A stretch of DNA of 64,000 bases from Tribonema minus (Eukaryota; Sar; Xanthophyceae; Tribonematales; Tribonemataceae): assembly GCA_017506865.1 (NCBI GenBank), contig JAFCMP010000027.1, positions 248,001-312,000 on the forward strand, in the 5' to 3' direction. Made by a program: the position numbers and the translations under genes. The notes beneath the pieces were generated by a model. The model did not search any database. It worked only from the letters and a program-made list of their open reading frames with translations, and was not told where the DNA came from. Below are positions 40,497-51,600 of the stretch, in pieces. Numbering within the stretch: the first letter of the stretch is position 1; each line of letters starts with the position of its first letter.

Positions 40497-41265
40497 TCAG
40501 TCCAGCTTATTGCTGGGCTGCTGCTGCTGCTGCTGCTGAGCACTGACACCATGGTGTGGAGGATCCCTGCGCTTCAGGCCCGCCTTCTCCCTGAGAGCCT
40601 CTATGTGTGCTGCGTCCAAGGAAGCAGCCCTGCCGCCGCGACAGCGCATGTGAGGCGCATGTGAGGCGCATGTGAGACGCAGTGAGGGGCACATACGTGA
40701 GAATACTGTGGTGGTAGGCCATGGCTGGTCAGTCGAGGCATGCTTCTGCGTAACAAGGTGCATGGCTTGAACCTGATTACCTCACTCCTTCAGACAAGCT
40801 GATACTTCTATGAGTGGACACAGGGGAGCAAGTGGTACTGATGAGGAGGCAGTATCATACAAGTAGTAGTACATACTGTCGGCAGCGCTCCACATGGCGT
40901 ACTCTGGCCGTGTCATGACACACATGGCAGATTCCAGGGGGGGGGGGCACATGGAGGAGGACGTAGGGGAGGACCCCGAGATGCCATTTGGCGGCGGCGG
41001 CGTTTGAGTGGTTGTTGTTGCGACACTTTCAGACTGTCATACGACATGTAGATTCTTTACAGCTAGATGCCAATCATCTGGGCTTTTTCGCGCCCTGAGC
41101 GAGAATTAATAAAAAGTACATGTATGCATTGTGCGAACTGGCTCAAAGCTCAAGTATCTACATCGATGACCGCTCGGACAACAGAGCCAGCTGCTGCTGC
41201 TTGAACACCTGCACGTATGAACCATTGTACCACTGTATATTTCCTAGCCAATCAGCCGCAACCAT
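40497..41265 (-). CDS. Tentative small three-exon gene (about 116 aa)
   Basis: Minus-strand exons 41265-41209, 41033-40873 and 40629-40497 join in phase. The last exon has strong coding character, AASLDAAHIEALREKAGLKR, then a run of seven Gln, and stops at 40497. The middle exon reads SESVATTTTQTPPPPNGISG and later MTRPEYAMWSAADSM. The first exon reads MVAADWLGNIQWYNGSYVQ. The donor at 40872 (GTACTA) is weak; a better-looking GTATGT two bases earlier in the transcript would be out of phase. No family is recognised. Mainly disordered composition suggests a small regulatory or adaptor protein, but that is only a guess. Confidence 0.35.
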
Positions 41266-41509
41266 ATCATCGCAATCAAGGTATAACAACAGCGCGCTAC
41301 ATGGGCTGCAGGTGTGAGCCACGAAATGCATTTGACGACTTTTGTGCTATGATGAATGGCTGCAACCGCCAAACAACGAGGCGCAGGTGAACAAGCTACT
41401 GCCAAATGAAAGCTTGAAAACTTCAGAGACAGCTCGATCGGGTCGACTCAAAGCATGCAATGGTTGAAGCTCGAGTATTGCATATCAGGCAAGAGCCATA
41501 CTGTGGTAC

Positions 41510-44500
41510 TCACTTCATGCGCGCGAACTGCTCAATGCAGGAAATGGCAAAGAAGGTAATGAAGGAGAACATGACCAGCTGCCAGGCGCCCTTGAGCTGC
41601 GCCGCCAGGCCTGTTGGAGTCGAAGTTTTGGCCTTGGCAGCAGCGCTCCCCGCATGCACCTTCTTCACGTGGAATTGGGCCTTGCCCTGAGGAAAGCAGC
41701 GACAGTGGCAGCAGGCACGTGGCAGCGGGCGATGAGCATGGCAGTTGCGCAAAAACAAGTGCCAACCGAATGCTACATTCCCTAGGTCGAATGGCGTCTG
41801 GTACGGCCATTTCTTTCTCTGGGGATGGCAAGTGCGCCACCTCTGTGCACTTCTGTTGCCATTGACATTAGCCGCGTTCTCTTAGCCCCATGTCACCGCG
41901 CACTCACCGACACCAGCGGTTGTGTATTTTTAAGCAGATCGCAAAGAAAGCCAACGCTCAGCAGCAGCGTGGCAGTGCTCGGCAGCGCGCGTCAGTGCTC
42001 CGCGCACTCACCGACACCAGTGCCCTGTGCATGAGGTCGCCCAGCCCCCACTGCGCCGGCGTGACGGAGCGGATGACGTCCACAAAATGCTCCAGCGCCG
42101 ATTCCGTAAACAGCATGGTGAAGAACATGGCCTGGAGCAGCACCTGTGAAAACAGAAGCAGCGATTGCACAGCAGGCAGCGAAGAGCATGATGAAGAGCT
42201 GCTGAAACTAGAATCAGCAATGGAGCGGATGACGCCCATAAAGTGCTCCAGCGCCGATTCCGTGAACAGCATGGTGAAGAACATGGCCTGAAGCAGTACC
42301 TGTGAAAACAGAAAGCAGCGGGTGCAATGACAGAAACCTAATCGGCAGTTGCACAAGCAGCTCAACGCCAGAAGGGATGCTGAAAAGTAGGCCGAAGAAC
42401 ATGGCCTAGAGCAGCCCCTGTGAACACACAATTGGCAATTACACAAAGCTCCACATGTCACAAGAGCACGGTAAAAAGTTTGGTACAGAATGTGGCCTGG
42501 AGCAGGACGTGTGAAAACAGAATCAGCAGTTACACCACCAGTGGTGCGTCACCGCTGCACTTGTCATCACTGTGGCAAAAACTTGAACTACTTGAAGTTC
42601 TCACCTTGACGCCCGCTTTGCCCAGCAGCGTTGCGCCGAAGAACGTCCATAAGGGCATAAGGAAGTGACCGCAGCAGGGTGCACCTGTCACTGCGGCAGA
42701 AACTTCAACTACTTGCAGTGCTCAAAACTTCAACTACTTGACGTTCTCACCTTGACGCCCGCCTTGCCCAGCAGCGTCGCGCCAAAGAACGTCCAGAAGG
42801 GCATGAGGAAGTGACCGCAGCAGATGCCGCACAGGTCAAAGGCCATGTTGGGCCAAGCGCTCATCAGAAACACGCCCACAAACCCGTGATGCTGCAGGAA
42901 GTGCACCATCCAAACCTGGGGCAACCGGGGGGGAGGGGAGGGATGCATCAGCACAACCAACGCACTTGCATTGAGATGGGCCATGAAGGAATACCACTTC
43001 ATGAGAAACACGCCCACAAAACCGTGATGCTGCAGGAAGTGCACCATCCAAACCTGGGGCAATGGGGGAAGAAGGGGGGGGGGGGACAGTCACAGTGACA
43101 AGGGGTATTCAGAAATAACACTGCAATCAAGTTAGGACAAGCGCTCATGATGAACACGCCCCCAAAAAACCTGGGGCACGGGGGGGGGGGGGGGGGGGGG
43201 GGGGGGAGGCACCGATGCATCGACGATAACAGCACAGTAGCGCTGGGCAATTCAGAACATCATTATGTGCCGACAGGGTGCGCATCAATAAAGTTCGTAA
43301 TTGCACCATGGGATACTTGTAGGGATCGGCGGCCGTCCACACAAATCCTGATGAAAGCTCAAAATTGAAGTTTGCGCCTTTCAACTTTGTAGGGCAGGTT
43401 GTGACAGATCCGCATCAGCAGTCAAACAATTGGGCTCATACACTGTAGAACTTGGTCATCTGCGCTGATGAAAGCTCAACCTTGAAGCTTGTGCCTTCAT
43501 TCTTGAGGTCCCTTCAAGTCGTGAGGTCCAGATCCCAGTTCCTTTGAATGCATGTATTTGCCAGTATAAACTGTGCATGCCCACCCACCTTCATTTTTGT
43601 CATCAAGTCCCACTTCCCCAGCTCCTGGCTCTGCTGCCTCTCCAACCTTTCCACCATGTCCAGCTGTCAAGCACAAGAATGTGTGAATCACTGAATGAAC
43701 ACATGAATTCATTCAATTAGAATCGCAGCCAATCCTGCCTCCCCACCATGAGCAGCTGTGACTGACACACTTGAAGTAGAGGCACATGTTGTGGGTGACT
43801 GCAGGGTTAGGGTTAGGGTTAGGGTTAGGGCATCATATGCGGCTCATCGCCGACATGACATTTTGATGCATTGAATGCTTCAAGTCAACACGCTGCCAAT
43901 GCATGAAACGCCAACGAACAGTCACGTGAGTGAACTCAAGCCTTTACCCTGCCCCAACCCTAGCCCTAACTCACGTCAGCACTGGGTATGTCGCAGACAT
44001 TCTGTGACCTACCTGCGCTGGCTGCTCAAACAAGCCACAGTGTGCAAAGATCACAGTGAGGGTCACATGATCACTCTGTCAACTTACCTCTGGCGACTGA
44101 TCCAGACCCAAGGCCAAATGCAAAACGTTTGCCTGGCATCGTATGTGTAACCATGAGCCGTGAATGACATGGCTCTGGTCAATGCTATGTCAGTGATGCG
44201 TTCTGTCCGCCAGAGCTTCTACCATGAGGGATACTAGCTCATGCGCTAGCCTGTCCAACAACCAAATAACTTACTTCGAAGTATGTGACAGAGTGTGTTG
44301 ATACCGCGGACAACATATTTATCCCGTGCGTTTCACAAAAATTGGGTCATCATCGTGCACTCCGATCACAACTTGTAGCTGACGACTCGAGATTCGTGAC
44401 TCTGCGCGCGCTCGCAATTTCACAACGAACTCCAGCACAGCCTACGCAGCTCATACATCATGCTATACCTACGGTCACCAGCTGCAAGGGACACACACAT

Positions 44501-47500
44501 CATCCACTCAAACACATAGCTCGAAGCGTGCACAGCAGCAGCAGCGCTCAGCAGCAGCGCTCAGCAACAGCGCTCGCACACATCATGCCCGCCAGCGCCG
44601 TGAACACCTGATATGACCCTAGCCCTAACCCTAACTTTGATCCCAACACCCTAACTTAGCGCTCATCTCATCATGTCCCACTCGATGCCCCTACTCCCCC
44701 AACCCTGACCCAACCTCCACCCCTAAGCTTATGAAAAAGAACCCTAGTTCCACTTTTAATTCCAATGCTGACTCAGTGCTGACCTGCTCGTTTTGCAAAC
44801 CTGCCAGCGCCGCGGCGCACGACACCCTCAACCCTAACCCTGATAACCCCAAAGCCTAATTCTAGCCCTAACCCTAACCCTGAGTAAGCGATCACCTCCT
44901 CGTCGTGCATGCCCGCCAGCGTGGCACGTGACACCCCCAACCCTAACCCTACCCCTGAGCTTATCTAAACCTAACCCTTGCCCTAGCCCTAGCCACAAGT
45001 CAGCGCGTTGCGCACGCCCGCCAAGCGCGACGCCTGACCCTGACCCTGCCCCTGAGCTTACTCTGACCCTAGCTCTAACCCTAACCGTAATCGTAACCTT
45101 AACCCTAACCCTAACCCTAACCCAAGTCAGTGCTCACCTCCTCGTTATGCACGCCCGCCAGCGCCGCGGCGCGCGACACCGCGTACGGCGGTATCTCCCC
45201 AATCGCCGTCCCGATCCCCCACAGCACGCACGCGGGGTACACCTTGAGCAGCACCGATACATACCCCGGCCGCCCCCCCCCAAACCCCCCCGCGCCGTCG
45301 TCGTCCGGGCACGCAAAGAGCGCGGGATCCTGACTCAGCCACATGTTGCCCGCCGAGTCAAAGTCGAGAGACTCGCACTCGTCCGCCGCGAGGCAGACCT
45401 TCATGATGTGCGGGAAGAGGAAGAGCACGCCGCTGTGCATGCCCGTGCCGAGGCCCACGGAGGAGAGGACGCCCAGGCCTACCCACCAGACAAAGAAGTT
45501 GATGGCCTTCTCGCACTTGTCGATCTGCGAGGCGCGGTGGCACGGCGGAGCATGCGTACGAGCCGTGGTTAGGGTTGAAGTTAGGGTGAGGTGGGTTAGG
45601 GTTAAAGGGTCAAGTTAAAGGCCCGCGGAGGAGAGAACGCCCAGGCCGACCCACCAGACAAAGAACTTTATCGCCTTCTCGCACCTGTCATTCTGCGAGG
45701 CGCGGCGGCGCGTGCGCATGAGTTTGTTAGAAATAGAGTTATAAATGAGGTTAGGGTTAGGTTTAGGGTGAGGGTTAGGGAGAGGATATTGGGGTCAGTC
45801 AACAACCCCTGGACAGAAAGTTTGAGGGGGTGGTTGATGGACAATAATAAGTGTGGCGGACCCACCAACTAAAGAGCTTTATCACCGTCTCGTACTTGCA
45901 GCGCGTGCGATGGGGCATGTGTACCAGTGATGCCATAGGTTAGGGCTAGGGTAAGGGTTGCATTTTCAGTCAACAACCCCTCATAATGAAAGCCTGGAAT
46001 GATTTTGATAAAAAAAAAAGTGTGGCCTGCCCACCAGACACGGAAGTTGATCGCCTCTTCACGATTGTCGATCTGCACGACGGCAGCAATACCATGATAC
46101 AAATGCGTGCGGGTGCTCATGCGCGACAGCCTCTTGCCACGTACAGAGATAGTCATCTACATTGTCTACATACGCTATCATCATGATCCATGCAATCCCA
46201 CACCCAATATCATATGCTCCATGCAAACCAAAGTGCCGTGCAGAGCAGCACAAAAGAAAACCGTCCGAAACACATGGTTTCTTGCCTCCCGTTGCTACTG
46301 GTTCAGGTTGAGGTTCATGATCAGCCCTTGCCCTAACCCTAATCCTAGCCCTAGTGCGCGCATAGTACTGGCCCATTCGCAACAGCGGTTGCCGCCTTAT
46401 CATTCATTGTCAATTCCACATACAGTATGCATTTGCTATGATGATGACGTACCTCGACTATATGTTTCAGTGCGACATACATGATGCATGTGCTGTAATC
46501 ACAACATACCCTCGTCGGTACATTTCAGTTCAACATACATGATGCATAATGCTATAATGAGAACATGCCTCATCAGTATACGCGCCCGGCACGTGCTCCA
46601 GGAACAGCCACAGTGCCACCAGCGGCACGCCGACAAAATCATCTTCATTTCAGTTCGGCACAAGTGATGCATGAGCTATGAGAGTAGCGTACCTTGTCGG
46701 CATATGCGCCCGGCACGTGTTCCAGAAACAGCCACAGCGCCACCAGCGGCAAGCCGGCAAGAATGTGCTTATTTCAGCTCAATATGCCGTTGGTATGTAC
46801 CATGCATGAGTTGTACGTCACAAAGGCCTTGTTATTAAAGTTTTTATTGAAGGTGACGCACCTCATCGGTATACGCGCCCGGCACGTGCTCCAGAAACAG
46901 CCACAGCGCCACCAGCGGCACGCCAACGAAAGTCACCGCCGGATGCGTCACCAGGAGGTGAAATGTGTCCTTCGCCCAGCTGCTCGCCTGCATTATGAAT
47001 AACCTGTCGAACATGCACAAATCGCGGGCTGAAATCAACAACACTGCTCTCGCTGGCACTGTGTGCAATGGCGCGTGGTTCATGACATTATCTGGTGAGA
47101 GCCGTAATTGTGTCTGCCGCAACTGACCGAAAGCCACCATATGATAGGAGACTGTGTGCGCGTCAGCCATCATATGATAGAGGCCGTGTTCGTTTCAGCC
47201 GCAAATGACAGCAAGCCACCATATGATGCATTGTGCACAGTGCAAAAGATAACAATCGAAAAAAGAAAAAAAAAATCACATCACATCCGCTGCCATGCGG
47301 CGCTCGAGCAGCGGTGACAGTTTCGCTTCTTGGTGCAAGGCGACTAGCTAATGAACCAGACAAATGCAGCTCTACTGGTGTGAGTTCTCACAAAAGCGGT
47401 GCCATAATCACACAGTAATGTGGCTTCTGCAAAAAGGTGAAGTGAAGTAATCACTTGAAGTTGTGCCTGACTGGAATGTGCAACCATGAAAATCACACAT

Positions 47501-47994
47501 AGACGTTGACTGCTGGGCAGGACAGTTTCAAGTGCTGTAGCTATGGACACTTCTTGTGGGTACATATGTACGCCACAGTGCTTTCCCATCCTCTGAAGGC
47601 ACATTAGCATCTGGAAATCGCCTTACCATAAAATTTGCGCTAGGTCTCGCTGCCTGTGATGCGCATCAACCAGCTGCAACGCCGGCACATACCACGCATG
47701 AAGCCAATGCTCAATCATTGAATGTATGAGGCAGCATATAGGACATGTAGGTGCTGTCAATGCGCAACGGCTGAATAAATGACGCACTACACGTGTCGCG
47801 GACCTGAGAACTTTGATGGGGTGCCTCCAGAACCGCAAGTTCTGTCTGGCCTCCCTGAGTCTGGCATCCTCTGCGTCAATTTGTGCCTGCAAAGCATCCA
47901 GCTGCTGCTGCTTGTCCTCTCCGCTCCCGCCAGCAGTAGTGCTCTCCGCTGCTGCTGACGAACCCGACATTGTGTCGTTGTACTCCGGTGGCAT
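41510..47994 (-). CDS. VMP1: VMP1 homologue, ER membrane scramblase for autophagy
   Basis: Seven minus-strand exons, all phase 0: 47994-47791, 46987-46862, 45524-45138, 43663-43589, 42915-42751, 42143-42012 and 41686-41510 (421 aa; animal VMP1 is about 406). Diagnostic stretches are [52 protein letters not shown] and [20 protein letters not shown] followed by [10 protein letters not shown]. These cover the VTT/DedA-superfamily core with its re-entrant loops and membrane helices. VMP1 acts in the endoplasmic reticulum as a lipid scramblase needed for autophagosome formation and ER contact sites. The N-terminus is hydrophilic with a short coiled coil ([20 protein letters not shown]). The stop TGA lies inside AAGTGAGTA, which also fits a donor site. 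Every intron examined carries copies of exon edges, and exon 3 has arrays on both sides. The homology is unmistakable. Confidence 0.95.
42225..43180 (-). repeat. Echoes of VMP1 exons 5 and 6
   Basis: The 5' edge of exon 6 (coding [20 protein letters not shown]) recurs at about 42225-42305 almost intact, with shorter decayed copies near 42395-42425 and 42480-42515. The 3' edge of exon 5 (coding [17 protein letters not shown] and its donor) recurs at about 42600-42670. The 5' edge of exon 5 (coding [18 protein letters not shown]) recurs at about 42995-43065, and a fragment lies at 43140-43178 next to a 26-base G run. Each copy adjoins the edge it resembles. Confidence 0.85.
43804..43830. repeat. 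Interstitial telomere-like (TTAGGG)n block
   Basis: More than four perfect TTAGGG hexamers in the intron between VMP1 exons 3 and 4. The orientation is opposite to the CCCTAA arrays at 44.6-45.1 kb in the same intron. Confidence 0.85.
44560..45124. repeat. Telomere-like repeats interleaved with VMP1 exon 3 echoes
   Basis: CCCTAA-rich stretches alternate with four or five decayed copies of the 3' edge of VMP1 exon 3 (plus-strand pattern TCACCTCCTCGTTATGCACG then CCCGCCAGCGCCGCGGCG). Copies lie at about 44565-44600, 44770-44825, 44885-44940 and 44995-45030, with a remnant near 44665-44690. The true exon edge begins at 45138. This is the densest telomere-like region of the window. Confidence 0.8.
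45600..46090 (-). repeat. Echoes of VMP1 exon 3, 5' edge
   Basis: Three copies of the start of exon 3 (coding [20 protein letters not shown]) with the CGCAG acceptor lie at about 45625-45700, 45850-45905 and 46025-46085, in the upstream intron. The nearest copy still reads [26 protein letters not shown] runs lie between copies. Confidence 0.85.
46570..46770 (-). repeat. Echoes of VMP1 exon 2, 3' edge
   Basis: The end of exon 2 (coding [20 protein letters not shown] and its donor) recurs at about 46690-46765 and 46570-46640 in the downstream intron. Much shorter decayed copies of only the donor-flank pattern extend to about 46450. The copies become more diverged with distance. Confidence 0.85.
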
Positions 47995-48638
47995 GCTATG
48001 CTGCCGCTAGGTGCGCCAAGAGCCAATGGTGGCTTGCTGCAGTATAGCAGCCTCGTGTCCGATTTGAGTGGTTCCGCCGCCGTAGCAGGAGCTAGCTAGA
48101 TGCACACGGAGAAAAAACGATATGAGGTGCTTCCTATAAACACGTATAAAAGGCCATGCGCGTTATGAATGGGTCCACGGCCATGCGCTGCGAGTTGGAA
48201 AACAATAAGGGGACAAACATCAATCCTCACGGCGCTACAAGCAGTACGCGACCTGCCTGACAGAGCTCGACAGCTGCAAGAATGTTCAGAGACTCGTCCG
48301 AATGAAAGAACTGAGGCAGCTCTCTCGGAGGACATCGTGTGTGGGTAGCAGCTCTCCACTTGAAGCAGAACGGTGTGTCCCCAACGCACCTGCTAGCGGT
48401 CCATCACCTCGTCTCGTCTCTGCCTTTTTTCAAAGCAGGTTCTGCGCAGAATGGCACTTGAAGTTCGTTCCTCAAGTTGCACCGACGTAGTGCCTGCACC
48501 GGCGCACAAGCCTCGACCTCGGTCACAGCTGCGCAGTCTGCAGCGCAACAGGCGCACAGTGACCTACAGGGGCAGTGCTTACACACCGGTGGAGGCGTCT
48601 TCGCAAGTCAATTGCACACCTGACTGCAGCAGGCAAAG
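47995..48638. other. Divergent promoter region, VMP1 and acyl-CoA dehydrogenase
   Basis: About 640 bp between the starts of two genes pointing away from each other. No clear TATA box or other element was found, and I see no gene. Confidence 0.5.
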
Positions 48639-51600
48639 ATGATGGCAGCAAGCATAAGATTAGCCAGAGCCCGTTGCGGCCACGCTGCAGTCGCCAAGCA
48701 CCTGCGTTCCGCCATTTCGGTTACCTTGACCGGCAGCAGGAGAAGTCTTTGCACTGGACACACCGCCGCGCCGGCAGCGTTCAGCGAAGATGAGCTGATG
48801 ATCCAAGACATGGTAGCTCGCTTTTCCAATGATGTGATCAAGCCTCGAGTCAGGGACATGGACGACGCTTCGAAGATGGACCCTGCGGTCCTATCAGGCC
48901 TGTTCGAGAATGGCCTCATGTCCGTGGAGGTGCCGACGGAACACGGAGGCAGCGGGCTGGGGTTTGTGAGCGCTTGTCTGGTTATCGAGGAGATCGCGAA
49001 AGTGGATCCTGCTGTAGCCGTGCTCGTGGATATCCAGGCAAGTGCTAGCACATCTGCAAACTGAGTGGGTGGCACCGAGCATGTTTGGGTTGTAGAACTG
49101 TTGCAATGTTAATGGCTTGCACCGACGATGTTTGCGCTGCAAGTGCAATGTTCGCTTTTTGTCGTGGGGGGCTATATGCTGTGTGCGTCATCAGTGCTCA
49201 ACCTCATGCAGTGAGCAAAAGTGGTCAGCACCACCTCCTATGCGCATTCAGATACAGCTGATGGTTGTGAAGCCGTGAAAAGTGCTTAGTGGCCTTCTGT
49301 GAAGTGCTAGTACATGTTATAGTGTAGCCTTGACGAACTTCACCATGTATGCATCTGCTGCGACAACACTTTTCACTCAGTACTTTATGCAAGCATATGT
49401 GTACTGGCATACGTGTCTGCAGCACGTGCACTGCAAGCACGCCCATCGCAGCATTTCAGCAGCAGCTCATTGCTCGCGAATGGATGATGCCTCTGCCTGC
49501 GGGCCTTCTACCAGTTCACAATGCTCAAGTAGCCTGCGGTGCCTTGCAGTAACGTCATGGCAAGCCATCCGTGCTCTGCAGTTTCAACCTGTTCGACACA
49601 CGACAACGCTCAACATCAAGACATGCAGCTGCACCCCACTCCACACACCCAAGTCTCTGAGCATTCTTAGGGTTAGGGTTAGGGTTAGCCTCACCATGCC
49701 CTGCAACGAGTACAACACCTTACCTTGAGCATGTGCTGCACATTCCCCTGCTCTTCACAATGCTGACCCCCCCACACGCACTCTCTCTTTACTCTGTGCC
49801 TTTGCCACGCAGAATACGCTGCTCAACAACATGTTGAGGTTCTGGGGCACCCCGGAGCAGCAGGCCAAGTACTTCCCCCTCCTCGGCCACGGCACAGTTG
49901 CCTCCTTCTGCCTCAGCGAACCGGGCAGCGGCAGCGACGCCTTTGCGCTCGCCACCACTGCGACGCGCAGCGCCGATGGCTCTTACTACACCATTGAGGG
50001 CGCCAAGAGCTGGATAAGCAACGCGGAGCAGGCGGGGGTGTTCTTTGTCTTTGCCACGGTGGACCGGGGGGCCGGGTACAGGGGGATCACATGCTTTATC
50101 GTGGATAAGGAGGTGAGCGTGCGCTGTCGTTGTCACAAGTTGAAGTTTTGTGAATGCCTATCGCTGTCTTGTTCACAGTGAACAGGGGGGTGGTTCAGGG
50201 GGGTTACGTGTACAACCCATGACAAGAAGATGCATGGTTCAGATTGCAGCAATCTCACGTTAACTTTTCTATTATGCAGTGTGTATCCCCATATGTTGAT
50301 GTGCCATCTCTGCTTCCATGTTAAATGGTTATGTCTGGTGTTGCGGTCACATGACTGGACAAGCTAGGGTTCCTGACACTGAGCACTGGTCTGAGCACAA
50401 TAAAGATCAATGATTTCAATGCATTTTAGAGTTAGGGTTAGGGGGTTAGGGTTAGTTACCCGTAACCCTAAGTTAGTTACCCTTACCCTAAGCATGCAAG
50501 CTCCATTACCTGAGACAGGCAGTGCGCCAGGCACCCGGCAGCAAGGGTTTCTGACACTGAGCACTGGTCTGAAGTCAGTATCAGTGATGATGCATACCGA
50601 AGCATGTGCGCTCCACCACCATGTGCAGTGCACCAGGCACTCGGCAGCAAGGGAGCTCAACGTCAGTGCTCAGCTCTCTGTATTCATGCGACGGAGGCTG
50701 CTGGCTGTGTCTGTTGTAATGTCTCGCCGCTGCACATTTTTTAGAAGCGTCATTTTTGTTGTCCGCCATACATACATAGTACATTAATCTGGCCTGCATA
50801 GAATGGCAGCGCTACGGTGACTGCCACCCGTGCTACTTGCTGTAGCTACTGCTTCGCACTCACGGATGCCTCCCCACTTGACAACAATGTTGTCGCTATG
50901 GTATTCAACAATATGTATCTGCCATGTATGCACCCTGGCACAGAACGGTCAACAACAAGTATCTGCCATGTATGGCCTTGACGCAGATTTTTGTCTGGTT
51001 TGCCATACACACGTCTGGCCCACATAGAATGGCAGCGTTTCGGTGACTGCCGTCCCTGCCAATTTCTGTCGCTGCTGCTTTGCTGCAACGGCTTCCTCCC
51101 CACTTGACAACAATGTTGTCGCTACGGTGTTCATTCAACAATATGTATCTGCCGTGTATGCACCCTGGCACAGAACGGTCAACAACAAGTATCTGCCATG
51201 TATGGCCTTGACGCAGATTTTTGTCTGGTTTGCCATACACACGTCTGGCCCACATAGAATGGCAGCGTTTCGGTGATGCCAATTTCTGTCGCTGCTGCTT
51301 TGCTGCAACGGCTTCCTCCCCACTTGACAACAATGTTGTCGCTACGGTGTTCATTCAACAGTACATATCTGCCATGTATGCATCTTGACGCAAAACGGCG
51401 GCGTCACGGTGGGCCCCAAGGAGGACAAGCTGGGCATCAGGGCATCCTATCCACAACAATGTTGTCGCTACGATGTTCATTCAGCAATATATATCTGCCA
51501 TGTATGCACCCTGGCACAGAACGGCCAACAATATGTATCTGCCATGTATTCGCCTTGGCGCAGAACGGCGGCATCTCGGTGGGCCGCAAGGAGGACAAGC

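Noticed and set aside
40921..41008. Plus-strand frame ending MPFGGGGV and stop, followed by AATAAA at about 41108
   Set aside because: No upstream plus-strand exons could be found and the minus strand gives a better multi-exon reading. It remains possible that the AATAAA belongs to an unseen plus-strand transcript.
44560..45124. A true telomere or chromosome end
   Set aside because: The hexamers are imperfect, interrupted by exon-edge copies and flanked by VMP1 exons on both sides.
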